DNA of 61,722 bases from Arthrobacter sp. ISL-30 (lineage in GTDB: Bacteria; Actinomycetota; Actinomycetes; Actinomycetales; Micrococcaceae): the NCBI RefSeq assembly GCF_018613855.1, contig NZ_JAGGPK010000004.1, positions 1 to 61,722 on the forward strand, read 5' to 3'. The notes under the pieces were generated by a model. That model made no database searches and was not told where the DNA came from. It was given only the letters and a program-made list of their open reading frames with translations. Positions 36,041 through 44,737 of the stretch are shown here, in pieces. Positions within the stretch are counted from its first letter, which is position 1; every line of letters begins with the position of its first letter. The position numbers were made by a program, and so were the translations under genes.

Positions 36041-36691
36041 CTATCGCCTGCGTTTGAGGAATTCCTGAAGGGCGCCCGCCGCGGCCTTCACCGGAATGAT
36101 CTCCCGCTCGAGTGACAGCACGGCATCAACGCTTCCGAGCTCGGCGAGTTCACCCAGGAGCACGAACGTGGGCGGCATGAGTTTCAGCGTTTGCGCGGCC
36201 TCCTGCTCCAGGATGTCACTCACGGGCATCCATAGCGACGCGGACGCCTCCGTGGTCAGGTGCTGCGGTTCGACGTCTCTATCCGGGACCGCCAGGAAGA
36301 AGAAAGTATCGAAGCGTTTCGGTTGATCCGGAGGTGTGATCCAGTTGGCCCAGGGCAGCAGGGAACCGGCCTCCAGTTGGATGCCCGCTTCCTCAAATAC
36401 CTCGCGCAATGCGGCCGCTATGAGCATTCCCGCGTCTTGTGTCCCTGCCAGGCTGCTCCGCCGCCACGCATGAGCATGGCTTGTCAGCAGTTCCTCCGCA
36501 TAGTCCCAGCCCCTGCGGTCTATCTCATCAACGCGTCCTCCAGGAAAGACCACCATTTCGGCGGCAAAGTCCATGGTGGAGACCCTGTGCTGGACAAAGA
36601 CCTCCAGCCCGGCCGCACCGTCCCGCAGCAGGATGACGCTGGCGGCGAGCCTGGGCTTGGCTATCGAGCCGGTTCCGGCGCTGTCGTTCAT
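36041..36691 (-). CDS. Nudix hydrolase (NUDT19-like)
   Basis: 216 residues. The Nudix box is split by the insertion typical of NUDT19-like proteins: FPGGRVDEIDRRGW first, then AALREVFEEAGIQLE with the REx2EEx metal-binding glutamates. Such enzymes hydrolyse CoA or other nucleotide diphosphates; the substrate here is unassigned. Confidence 0.85.
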   Translation of the reverse strand: MNDSAGTGSIAKPRLAASVILLRDGAAGLEVFVQHRVSTMDFAAEMVVFPGGRVDEIDRRGWDYAEELLTSHAHAWRRSSLAGTQDAGMLIAAALREVFEEAGIQLEAGSLLPWANWITPPDQPKRFDTFFFLAVPDRDVEPQHLTTEASASLWMPVSDILEQEAAQTLKLMPPTFVLLGELAELGSVDAVLSLEREIIPVKAAAGALQEFLKRRR

Positions 36692-36708
36692 GGTTGCCCT
36701 TCTGCGGT

Positions 36709-36805
36709 GTCGGATTCTGCCCGATCATTCTCGCAGGTGCTCCGGCCCCCGCGTCCTGGCGGGCCATGGCAGGTGTCGGTCCTGAATGATCAGGCAGGAA
36801 CCGAC
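36709..36805. repeat. Dispersed palindromic repeat, family C copy 1
   Basis: Left arm GTCGGATTCTGCCCGATCA... (36709-36730) and right arm ending CAGGCAGGAACCGAC (36784-36805) match at 19 of 22 positions as an inverted repeat, with a GC-rich loop. The same arm sequence occurs at 44545-44648. It lies between the Nudix gene start and the ykoE riboswitch. Confidence 0.75.
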
Positions 36806-36923
36806 GCGAGCCCGGAGCCCGCTGTCGGGTGCCGAGTCATACGCCGTCTTTTCCCTCCCCCGTCGGTGTTGGGCGCGGCCCGAGGTGTAAACTGGACCAC
36901 GCCCAAAAGGGCAGATTGATAAC

Positions 36924-37048
36924 GACAGGGGAGCGCCGCCGTCGGGCATTTTCGGTACACACCGGCAATGCGCGGAAGGGGCGCTGAGAGTGCGGACAGC
37001 CGCAGACCCTCGAACCTGATCCGGCTAGTACCGGCGCAAGGGAGTCGA
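36924..37048 (+). ncRNA. TPP riboswitch (THI element)
   Basis: The conserved core ACAGGGGAGC, CTGAGAGTGCGGAC, GCAGACCCTCGAACCTGATC and CGGCGCAAGGGAGTCGAG is in the right order and spacing. It lies ahead of ykoE, encoding a thiamine-precursor importer, which is the expected target. TPP binding should switch off expression; see the SD-sequestering hairpin at 37113-37131. Confidence 0.95.
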
Positions 37049-37112
37049 GTTCTCAGAGTGTACGGAACCGGCGCGGCGGAGGCCGCTCGGAGGCAAGCCG
37101 AAGACACTATCC

Positions 37113-37131
37113 CCTCCTGTTCCTCAGGAGG
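37113..37131 (+). promoter_or_regulatory. Shine-Dalgarno-sequestering hairpin of the TPP switch
   Basis: CCTCCTG (37113-37119) pairs perfectly with CAGGAGG (37125-37131), which is the ykoE ribosome binding site. This suggests translational control by the upstream TPP aptamer rather than only termination. Confidence 0.7.
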
Positions 37132-37136
37132 ACAAA

Positions 37137-37769
37137 ATGACTGGAATTTCTGCAAAGCAGACACCGAACAAGGCCGGCTCCAGCTGGCGGGTTGTGGACA
37201 TCGTTGTGGCTGCGCTCATCGCAATCGCCGGCGGCGTCATCTTCTGGGCCTGGTCCCAGGGCGCCAACCTCATCTCCGCTCCGGCCAACGCCGTCTACCC
37301 GCCGCTCACCGGGCTGTATGCCGGCGGCTGGATGATCCCGGCCGTGCTGGGCATGCTGATCATCCGCAAGCCGGGAGCTGCGCTGTTCTGCGAAACAGTT
37401 GCCGCCACCGGGGAGCTCATCATGGGCTCGCAGTACGGCACCACGGTGCTCATTTCCGGCCTGGTGCAGGGCTTGGGCGCGGAACTCGTCTTCGCGGCCT
37501 ACCGCTACAAGAAGTTCAATCTGTCGGCGGCCCTGCTGGCCGGCGCGGGTGCCGGATTGTTCTGTGGCCTGAACGACTCCTTCGCACCGTGGGGCTGGAA
37601 CATCGCCTACGGAGCCGGTGACAAGCTCGCCTACATCATCTTCTGCGCCATCTCGGGAGCCATCATTGCAGGCGCACTGTCCTGGATCGCCACCCGTGGC
37701 CTGGCCAAGACCGGCGTGCTGAGCTCGTTCGCCTCACGCAAGGCGGACACGGAGCCTGCCTTCTCCTGA
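37137..37769 (+). CDS. ykoE: ECF transporter S component YkoE (hydroxymethylpyrimidine/thiamine)
   Basis: A 210-residue substrate-binding membrane subunit with six helices (LIAIAGGVIFWAWSQGANLISAPANAVYPPLTGLYAGGWMIPAVLG is the YkoE signature). It works with the ATPase and T component encoded next. Located behind a TPP riboswitch; its stop overlaps the ykoD start (TGATG). Confidence 0.93.
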   Translation: MTGISAKQTPNKAGSSWRVVDIVVAALIAIAGGVIFWAWSQGANLISAPANAVYPPLTGLYAGGWMIPAVLGMLIIRKPGAALFCETVAATGELIMGSQYGTTVLISGLVQGLGAELVFAAYRYKKFNLSAALLAGAGAGLFCGLNDSFAPWGWNIAYGAGDKLAYIIFCAISGAIIAGALSWIATRGLAKTGVLSSFASRKADTEPAFS

Positions 37770-39370
37770 TGCCTGCCTCCGACGCCGGCGTTCGTCCGGC
37801 CACTGTTCTCGCCCGGGGATGGGGCTGGCGACATGCCGGACGTGCCACCCCCGCCGTCCATGGCCTCGACCTGGACATCGAGCCGGGTGAACGCGTGCTC
37901 CTGCTGGGGCCCTCGGGGGCGGGCAAGTCCACGCTCCTGCATGCCCTCGCGGGAGTGCTCGGGGACGGCGTGGCAGGAGACGGGAGTGAGGACGACGCCG
38001 ACGAGACCGGCGTCCTGCATCTTGACGGCGGTGCGCCGCGCGGACAGCGGGGACGCGCAGGGCTCATGCAGCAGGATCCGGAAACGCAGGTGGTCCTCTC
38101 CCGGCTCGGCGACGACGTCGCCTTCGGCGCGGAAAACCTCGCGGTCCCCCGGGATGAGATCTGGCGGCGCGTGCATGAGGCGCTGGACGACGTCGGACTG
38201 GCGCACCTGCCGCTGGACCACCCGACGTCGGCCCTCTCCGGCGGGCAGAAACAGCGCCTTGCCATGGCCGGGATCCTGGCCATGCGGCCCGGGCTCATCC
38301 TCCTGGACGAGCCCACCGCGAACCTGGATCCTGCCGGTGTCCTGGAGGTCCGCGACGCCGTCGGCCGTTGCCTGGACAAGACCGGCGCCACCCTGGTGGT
38401 AGTGGAACACCGGGTGTCTGTGTGGAAGGACCTGGTGGACCGGATCGTGGTCCTGCGGCCGGGCAACGCCAAAGATCCCGCCGTGCTGCTGGACGGCCCG
38501 CCGGACCTTGTCCTGGAACAGGCGCGGGACATGCTCACCGCTGCCGGGGTCTGGGTGCCGGGCTACGTACCGGCCACTCGGGCACGTATCGCCGGCGACC
38601 AAGCAGCCCTCGAGAATGCCGCCGTCGACAGAGCGGATATCGGAGGGCCCGCCCAGCTCCTGCTCGCAGCCGAGGGCCTCGCGGTGTCCCGCGAGCGGCC
38701 CCGCCGGCGTGGCTTCAAAACTATCCCGCCTGCACCGGTGCAGCTCGGCATTACTGCCCAGGTCCGCGCCGGCCAGGCCCTGACCATTACCGGCCCCAAC
38801 GGCGCCGGTAAATCAACCTTTGCCCTAACGCTTGCCGGGCTGCTCCAGCCGGTTGAGGGGCATGTCTCGGCCACGCTGGAGCTCAGTGAGGGCGCCGGAA
38901 TCGACCCCTTCAAATGGAAGGCCGAACAGCTCATTGCCCGCATCGGTACGGTTTTCCAGGAGCCGGAGCACCAGTTCGTCACCGGGCGAGTGCTGGACGA
39001 GCTCATGTTCGGGCCACGCCATCTGGGCCACGGCGGTGAACGTGTAGACGAGCTGTTGGAGCGGCTGCGCCTGACCCATCTGGTTGAGGCCAACCCCTAC
39101 ACCCTCTCCGGCGGCGAGAAACGGCGACTATCCGTGGCGACGGTCCTGGCCGCCCATCCTCGGGTGCTGGTCCTGGACGAGCCCACCTTCGGCCAGGACG
39201 CCACTACCTGGGCCGAACTGGCCTCGTTCCTCTCGGAACTGCTCGACGCCGGAACCGCGGTTGTCTCGGTGACCCACGACGAGGAATTCACTGCCGTGCT
39301 GGGCGGCTCGGAGCTTCGACTGGGCCCCGCCTCGCAAAGCGGCACACGGCAGGAGGCCGGTGCCGCATGA
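37769..39370 (+). CDS. ykoD: ECF transporter duplicated ATPase YkoD
   Basis: 533 residues with two ABC ATPase domains in one chain. Domain 1: Walker A GPSGAGKSTLL, signature LSGGQKQRLAMAG, Walker B LILLDEPTANLD. Domain 2: Walker A GPNGAGKSTF, signature LSGGEKRRLSVAT, Walker B VLVLDEPTFGQD. Both sites appear intact, energising uptake with YkoC and YkoE. Stop and next start overlap (ATGA). Confidence 0.95.
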   Translation: MPASDAGVRPATVLARGWGWRHAGRATPAVHGLDLDIEPGERVLLLGPSGAGKSTLLHALAGVLGDGVAGDGSEDDADETGVLHLDGGAPRGQRGRAGLMQQDPETQVVLSRLGDDVAFGAENLAVPRDEIWRRVHEALDDVGLAHLPLDHPTSALSGGQKQRLAMAGILAMRPGLILLDEPTANLDPAGVLEVRDAVGRCLDKTGATLVVVEHRVSVWKDLVDRIVVLRPGNAKDPAVLLDGPPDLVLEQARDMLTAAGVWVPGYVPATRARIAGDQAALENAAVDRADIGGPAQLLLAAEGLAVSRERPRRRGFKTIPPAPVQLGITAQVRAGQALTITGPNGAGKSTFALTLAGLLQPVEGHVSATLELSEGAGIDPFKWKAEQLIARIGTVFQEPEHQFVTGRVLDELMFGPRHLGHGGERVDELLERLRLTHLVEANPYTLSGGEKRRLSVATVLAAHPRVLVLDEPTFGQDATTWAELASFLSELLDAGTAVVSVTHDEEFTAVLGGSELRLGPASQSGTRQEAGAA

Positions 39371-40158
39371 GGAACGTCTTGAGCATTCGTGGGAACGAAG
39401 CCCTGCTGACCCGCGCCAATCCGCTGGCCAAGTTCGCCGCCGTCGTCCTCATCACCCTGGTCCTGGCTCTGTCCATCGACTGGGTGTCCGCCTCCACGGC
39501 CCTGCTGGGTGAACTGGCGCTGTTCCCCCTGGCGGGGCTCAGCCTGCGGCTGCTGTGGCAGCGCGGCTGGCCCCTCATCATCGCGGCAGCCTTGGGCGGC
39601 TGGAGCACGTCCATCCTCTCCGCGGACAGCGGCAGGATACTGCTCGACGCGGGGATCTGGTCCATCAGCGAAGGCTCGCTTCAGCTGGGGCTCGGGTTTA
39701 TGTTGCGCGGCCTGGCGATCGCGTTGCCGGCGATCCTCCTGATGAGCTGCACGGACCCAACAGACCTTGCTGACGCGCTGGCCCAGAAGGCGAAACTGCC
39801 CCACCGTTTCGTGTTGGGGACCCTCGCGGCGATGCGGCTCGTGGGCCTTATGGCGGAAGAATGGCAGACCATCGGTATGGCACGGCGGGCCCGAGGTGTC
39901 GGCTCCCGGGGGACTCCGTCGCAGCGGTTCCGGGCGATGCTTGGCCAGAGCTTCGGACTCCTGGTGCAGGCCATCCGCAGGGCATCGCGGCTTGCCGTCA
40001 CGATGGAAGCACGAGGCTTCGGCGGCTCCGAGCGGACCTGGGCACGCGAATCAAGCTATAGTCTGCTCGACGCATGGGTGCTGCTGGGAGGCGTGCTACT
40101 CGCTGGCGCGGCGGCGCTGGCGGCCCAGTGGGCAGGAACCTGGAACTTCGTCTGGTGA
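39367..40158 (+). CDS. ykoC: ECF transporter T component YkoC
   Basis: A 263-residue membrane subunit with the CbiQ-like T-component fold. MARRARGVGSRGTP and ITMEARGFGG-type motifs (here VTMEARGFGGSERT) are the coupling helices that touch the ATPases. Last gene of the ykoEDC operon. Its stop overlaps a tandem 13-base repeat. Confidence 0.92.
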   Translation: MRNVLSIRGNEALLTRANPLAKFAAVVLITLVLALSIDWVSASTALLGELALFPLAGLSLRLLWQRGWPLIIAAALGGWSTSILSADSGRILLDAGIWSISEGSLQLGLGFMLRGLAIALPAILLMSCTDPTDLADALAQKAKLPHRFVLGTLAAMRLVGLMAEEWQTIGMARRARGVGSRGTPSQRFRAMLGQSFGLLVQAIRRASRLAVTMEARGFGGSERTWARESSYSLLDAWVLLGGVLLAGAAALAAQWAGTWNFVW

Positions 40159-40183
40159 GGGCGTCCTTCGAGGGCGTCCTTCG
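40158..40183. repeat. Tandem 13-base repeat
   Basis: AGGGCGTCCTTCG occurs twice in succession across the ykoC stop, in the 30-base gap to the convergent acetyltransferase. A small local duplication without a clear role. Confidence 0.7.
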
Positions 40184-40188
40184 AAAGG

Positions 40189-40794
40189 TCAGCGGTTCTT
40201 GAATGCAGCAATCTTTTCGAAGCGTTCGCGGGTCAGGAAAGCCAGTTGCGCTTCCTTCTCCGCAAGCTGGATGACGGGCCCTAGCTCGAAGCACGTGGTT
40301 TCGAGCCGGCGCACGGCTTTGCTGTTGCGGGCATCCGGCTCCACGATTATCCGATCGATAGCCGGGTCCGTGAACAGGAAGCGGATGAGGGCAGACACCA
40401 GGCGCGGAGTGAAATCCGGGGCTGGTTGTTTAGCTGGCGCCAGCAACAGGTGCATGCCGACGTCTTCCACTCGGGCTGGATAAGCTTCGCCCACGGGGTC
40501 GTGGAGCGGCTCGTACGTCTGGAACAAGGCCTTCGGTTCGCCATCCAACAGGACCAGGAACGCATGATGGGTTTCCAGCGGATCCAGGAAATGGTAGACC
40601 TCAAGCACGTCTTTCCGGCTGTACTCCGTCATTCCCCAGAACCGGGCACGCTCCTCCTTGACCCAGGCGTACACCAGGTCCAGGTCCTCGTCGGGGACCA
40701 GGGGGACGATCCGCAGCTGTTCCGTGCCTAGCTGCTCGGTGTAGACCGTTGGCCGGGCGTCGTAGGTGGCAAGGGTGGATGGCGGCTGGGTCAT
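40189..40794 (-). CDS. GNAT acyltransferase of the siderophore type (IucB/AlcB-like)
   Basis: 201 residues. The sequence from LGTEQLRIVPLVPDEDLDLVYAWVKEERARFWGM, through LYAWV and FLDPLETHHAFLVLLDGEPKALFQTYEPLHDPVGEAYPARVEDVGMHLLL to TDPAIDRIIVEPDARNSKAVRRLE, matches IucB/RhbD-type acetyltransferases that acylate hydroxylated lysine or diamine during siderophore assembly. It overlaps the stop of the upstream penicillin-acylase pseudogene (ATGA), so both share the iron box at 42783. Function inferred from family and context; no NIS or NRPS synthetase is in the window. Confidence 0.8.
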   Translation of the reverse strand: MTQPPSTLATYDARPTVYTEQLGTEQLRIVPLVPDEDLDLVYAWVKEERARFWGMTEYSRKDVLEVYHFLDPLETHHAFLVLLDGEPKALFQTYEPLHDPVGEAYPARVEDVGMHLLLAPAKQPAPDFTPRLVSALIRFLFTDPAIDRIIVEPDARNSKAVRRLETTCFELGPVIQLAEKEAQLAFLTRERFEKIAAFKNR

Positions 40795-42760
40795 TGGGTC
40801 TCCTTGGAAGAAACAGGTTCAAGGCTAAGAAGGCTCCAGTCGGTAACGACGGGAATGAGGTCCCCGGTCGCCCACAATGGCAGTTGGTCGGCGAAGTGCG
40901 GGCTCGACGGCGTGTCGGCGGCCCCAAAGGGGACTATCCATCGGCTGTCCTGGCCGTCGGACAGGTCCCACACATAGCGGGCCACCGGCCCCCGGAAGCT
41001 GCGGTCCTCGACGCCGGGAAGGCTCTCCGTGGAAAGCACGCAGCCGGTGTCTCCGGACAGGGGAGTAACGGGAATGGCTGCGGCAAGGTCTCCCGGAAGC
41101 TCGTGAACAGGGAGCAACGTGTGCCGATTCCCCCACGGTTGTGAGACGGGCGGGCCAAGGTCCAGGGCCGGCTCCGCAGTATGTTCGGATTCGGATGCCG
41201 TCGCTTCCAGCGCCGCGGCCACCTCTAAGCCGACGTCGATCCCCAGCTCATGTCCCCTCGACAGGAGAGTCTCAAGCGCGAAGCCTACCCGCGACGCTAC
41301 TGAGAGCCACGGGCCAAAGAGTGGGGAGCGGTGATGGGGTTCGGCAAGCGGCTTCAGCTCGGCATGTCCGGCAATTTGCTGCACAAGCGTTGAACGCCAG
41401 CGAGCAAAGTCCCCCGCTTCGACACTATCTGCATCCATCCGGCCATCCCAGCCCAGGATGCGGGAGCGCAACTGGCGGGCTTCCTCGCTCAGCAACTCGG
41501 GCTGGAGCTGGGCCAGCACCCGGTGGAAAACCAGCAGAGAGCCGAGGAGCGTGTCCGAGTGGATGGCCTGCATGTCCTCGACCGTCAGCAGCTTCGCCGC
41601 GGGGGCTGCGTTTGCCAATTCCGCTCCCTTGGTCGGATGCCGGGAGACCAGGGGCGCCGGGTCCCCCAGGAGCTGACTGATCCGGCGGGCGCGGTGTGAC
41701 GGCGCGAACTCCAGAGCCACCTCGTCGCCGCCGCCCGCCGCACGGTCGTTGGCGCTTACGGCAAAACGGCTCACGTCAGTGTGGGGGAGCGGTACAAACC
41801 CACCACTCCACTGATGCTTGGGGGACCAGGCAGGACCGGGAGCTTCCTGTTGTCCGGATGACGCTGGGGTACCAGGCCGGCCAGGAAATGCCGCACGGCG
41901 CCTTGCCGATCAGCGGCCACCACGCTGTTCACCGGCTCCACCCAGCGTCCGAGGGCCTGCTCGACGTCGTCCACGTTCCGGCTGCGCAACAGGGGCAGCA
42001 GGGCCTCGAATCATGGCGTTGGTGATGGCCCACGTCGCGTGGCCAGTGTGGCCGAAATGCGGCAGCCCGGGGACGCCCGGAAAGGCGAAGCCGACGACGT
42101 CGAACTCGGGGCAGGAGAGGCGAACCTGCTGATAGGTGCCGGGTAGTTCCAGGAGGCGGTGGGGGTCGCCCGCGATCAGCGGAGATTCCTGTGGCGGTGC
42201 ACGAGCCGTGGACGGCCCAGGCGTTGCTGCCAGACCACACCGGAGCTTCGATGCTGAAGAGTTCCACTGCCGTAGTTCCCAACGACCGGGCCACATGGGC
42301 ACGAAACAGCTTGTTCGGGAAAGTTGAGAAGAGAATGTGCTGGACCAGGAAGACGCCCAGCGAAGTCCAAGGGTTCCAGGGTGAGGGGCGGTTTCCGTGA
42401 GTTCAAACTCCCGCCCGATTCGGTGGCCCGCGGCCAAGGCGTCGTTGATGCCGTCCACGTAACGTCGGCACCAAAGCTGTGTTTCGCCGTCGAGGTTTTC
42501 GAAGCATTTACGGGCGGTGTCTTCAAGCTGTGCGCGTCGGGCGAAGCGGTCCCACTCCACGCCGTCCTGGCCCAGGTGTTCCGCCGTACGGCCCTCTGCT
42601 CGCCAGCGTTCCAGTTCGATCTGCCAGGAGCGGTCAATGCCCGCGTTCCAGCCTTGGAGGTAGGCAAGATGGGCGGTGGAGTCCGCCCTGAGAGGGGGAT
42701 TCCCCATGAGTCGCGATAGGTGCCGGCAGGCAGCGAGTCCATTTGCGGCGCAGGCGTCAT
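40791..42760 (-). pseudogene. Penicillin acylase family protein, multiply frameshifted
   Basis: Homology to Ntn-hydrolase penicillin acylases runs over the whole span, but in changing frames. From the start: [20 protein letters not shown], then [20 protein letters not shown], then [20 protein letters not shown] with the G-S-N-A-W motif holding the nucleophile Ser of the beta chain. Next come [17 protein letters not shown], then [21 protein letters not shown], and finally the C-terminal part ending FADQLPLWATGDLIPVVTDW. At least five frame changes are needed (near 42697, 42350, 42180, 42000 and 41790). One is a CT duplication in CCCCCTCTCAGG. No intact ORF covers more than 330 residues. Such acylases trim acyl groups, in some species from siderophore precursors. 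Lesions may be real decay or local sequence error. Confidence 0.8.
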
Positions 42761-42782
42761 GATTTTTGCGGACTCTCTTGAC

Positions 42783-42801
42783 TTAGGTAAGGCTTACTTA
42801 A
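42783..42801. promoter_or_regulatory. DtxR/IdeR-type iron box
   Basis: TTAGGTAAGGCTTACTTAA agrees with the DtxR/IdeR consensus TTAGGTTAGGCTAACCTAA at 16 of 19 positions and is nearly symmetric. It lies 23 bases before the penicillin acylase start, suggesting iron-repressed expression of the acylase-acetyltransferase pair. Confidence 0.75.
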
Positions 42802-42875
42802 GCAACGATAGGACGCTGGCGTGGGAACTGCCAAAAAGTGTCGAACGGTGAAGGGTCAGGCGTCCAAGGAGTGGC

Positions 42876-42956
42876 ATGATGGGCACAGGACTGAGAGAGA
42901 AGTATCGCATGACGTGGGTACTGCCTGAAGATTCTTCCGAGTCCTGCGTGCCTTAG
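42876..42956 (+). CDS. Possible 26-residue leader ORF upstream of the HTH-MurA gene
   Basis: ATGATG at 42876 follows AAGGAG with good spacing and opens a 26-codon frame (MMGTGLREKYRMTWVLPEDS...) ending in TAG at 42956, 34 bases before the HTH-MurA start. It is too short to judge by composition. It may be a small protein, a leader, or chance. Confidence 0.3.
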   Translation: MMGTGLREKYRMTWVLPEDSSESCVP

Positions 42957-42990
42957 CGACGAAATAGCTCATTTATGATATTTTTTTCTT

Positions 42991-44514
42991 ATGACGCAGC
43001 CCACCGCCGAACATGTAGGTAATCTTCTCCGCGACGCACGCGGTGAGAAGGGCTGGACCCAGGGACAGCTGGCTTCTGAACTTGGCACCAGCCAAAGTGC
43101 CATAGCCCGGATGGAACAGGGGAAGCAGAACCTCAGCCTCAGGATGATCGAACGGCTCGAGTCGATCTTCGGGCGGACCATCGTCAAAGTCGGCAAGCCG
43201 CAAATGACCCACCTGCGCGTCGAAGGCGGACGCAGGCTTGCGGGCGCTGTGGACGTGAACAGCAGCAAGAACGCGGGCGTTGCCCTTTTGTGCGCCAGCC
43301 TTATCAACCGCGGCACGACAACGCTGCGTCGCCTGGCACGAATCGAGGAGGTCAACAGGATCGTCGAGGTCCTGACCTCCATCGGCGTCGAATGCACCTG
43401 GCTGAACGGAAACGACCTGCGCATCAGGCGTCCGGAAGTGCTGGACCTGGACTCCATGGACGTGGAGGCAGCCCGGCGTACCCGCAGCGTCATCATGCTC
43501 CTGGGCCCGCTTCTGGATGAGAGCAACGAGTACCGGCTTCCCTACGCCGGAGGCTGCGACCTGGGCACCCGTACCGTTGAACCGCACATGCAGGCCCTGC
43601 GACAGTTCGGTTTGTCGGTGGAAGCCACGTCCGGCTTCTACCAAGTCCAGGCGCCGCCGATCGACGCCGAGGACCGATCTTTCGTGCTGACCGAGCGAGG
43701 CGACACCGTCACGGAAAATGCCATCATGGCCGCGGCGCACAGGCCGGGCACCACGGTGATCCGCAACGCGAGCCCCAACTACATGGTCCAGGACCTCTGC
43801 TTCTACCTGCAGGGTCTCGGGGTCGAGATTGACGGCATCGGAACCACCACCCTGAGGATCACCGGGAGGCCCGGCATCGACGTCGACATCGAGTATTTCC
43901 CTTCCGAGGACCCCATCGAGGCAATGAGCCTTATCACGGCCGGAATCGTGACCCATTCTGAGGTGACCATCCGTCGCGTCCCCATCGAGTTCATGGAAAT
44001 CGAGCTCGCCATGCTGGAACAGATGGGGCAGCAGCTGGTTGTGAGCGGCGAATACATGGCCCGCAACGGGAAGACGCGGCTCGTGGACGTAACCACTAAG
44101 CCCTCCCGGCTCACGGCCGCCAAGGACAAGATCCACCCCATGCCCTTCCCAGGGCTGAACATCGATAACTTGCCGTTCTTCGCTGTCATCGCCAGCTGCG
44201 CCAAGGGCCAGACCATGATTCACGATTGGGTGTATGAGAACCGCGCTATTTATCTCACGGAGCTGAACAAGCTCGGCGGGCAGATCCAGCTCCTTGACCC
44301 CCATCGGATCTACGTCAACGGTCCCACCAAGTGGCGTGCCGCCGAGGTGGGCTGCCCTCCGGCACTGCGTCCCGCCGCCTGCATCCTGCTGGCCATGCTG
44401 GCCGCCCGCGGCGTCTCCGAGCTGCGCAATATCTATGTGATCGAGCGCGGCTATGAAGACCTGGCCGAGCGGCTCAACACGATCGGCGCGAGGATCGAGT
44501 ACTTCCAGGACTAG
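42991..44514 (+). CDS. HTH (XRE)-MurA-like fusion: UDP-GlcNAc carboxyvinyltransferase homologue with DNA-binding head
   Basis: 507 residues. Residues 8-62 form an XRE helix-turn-helix (LRDARGEKGWTQGQLASELGTSQSAIARMEQGKQ). Residues 70-507 form an EPSP/MurA fold. Key MurA residues are kept: K93-N94 in SSKNAGVA, the PEP-reactive Cys as C189 in GGCDLGTRTVEPHM, and the aspartate region PFPGLNIDNLPFF. It could be an active MurA2, a sensor that binds UDP-sugars, or both. No Shine-Dalgarno precedes the ATG; TATGAT ends 11 bases upstream, suggesting a very short or absent leader. It may therefore be a regulator of cell-wall precursor synthesis. Confidence 0.88.
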   Translation: MTQPTAEHVGNLLRDARGEKGWTQGQLASELGTSQSAIARMEQGKQNLSLRMIERLESIFGRTIVKVGKPQMTHLRVEGGRRLAGAVDVNSSKNAGVALLCASLINRGTTTLRRLARIEEVNRIVEVLTSIGVECTWLNGNDLRIRRPEVLDLDSMDVEAARRTRSVIMLLGPLLDESNEYRLPYAGGCDLGTRTVEPHMQALRQFGLSVEATSGFYQVQAPPIDAEDRSFVLTERGDTVTENAIMAAAHRPGTTVIRNASPNYMVQDLCFYLQGLGVEIDGIGTTTLRITGRPGIDVDIEYFPSEDPIEAMSLITAGIVTHSEVTIRRVPIEFMEIELAMLEQMGQQLVVSGEYMARNGKTRLVDVTTKPSRLTAAKDKIHPMPFPGLNIDNLPFFAVIASCAKGQTMIHDWVYENRAIYLTELNKLGGQIQLLDPHRIYVNGPTKWRAAEVGCPPALRPAACILLAMLAARGVSELRNIYVIERGYEDLAERLNTIGARIEYFQD

Positions 44515-44523
44515 GAGGGGCCC

Positions 44524-44650
44524 GCGGATTCTGGGTGCGCGCGGCGGATTCTGCCTGATCATTCCTGCCTGACGCTCCTTCCGCCGCGGATTGCAGGCGT
44601 TGCGCCTGGTTCCCCGGCCTTCCCCGCGGAATGATCGCGCAGAATCCGAC
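44524..44650. repeat. Dispersed palindromic repeat, family C copy 2
   Basis: The left arm CGGATTCTGCCTGATCATTCC (from 44545) and the right arm GGAATGATCGCGCAGAATCCG (to 44648) are near-complementary. The arms match those at 36709 and 36784. An extra GCGGATTCTG stands 20 bases before the left arm. Between HTH-MurA and the YbdK gene. Confidence 0.75.
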
Positions 44651-44737
44651 GCCAGGAAGGCCCAAACTACCCACCCCCACAAAACGAGACCGCGCCGGAC
44701 AATGCCTGTAGACACGCCTGTAGAGCAGAATGGTTGC

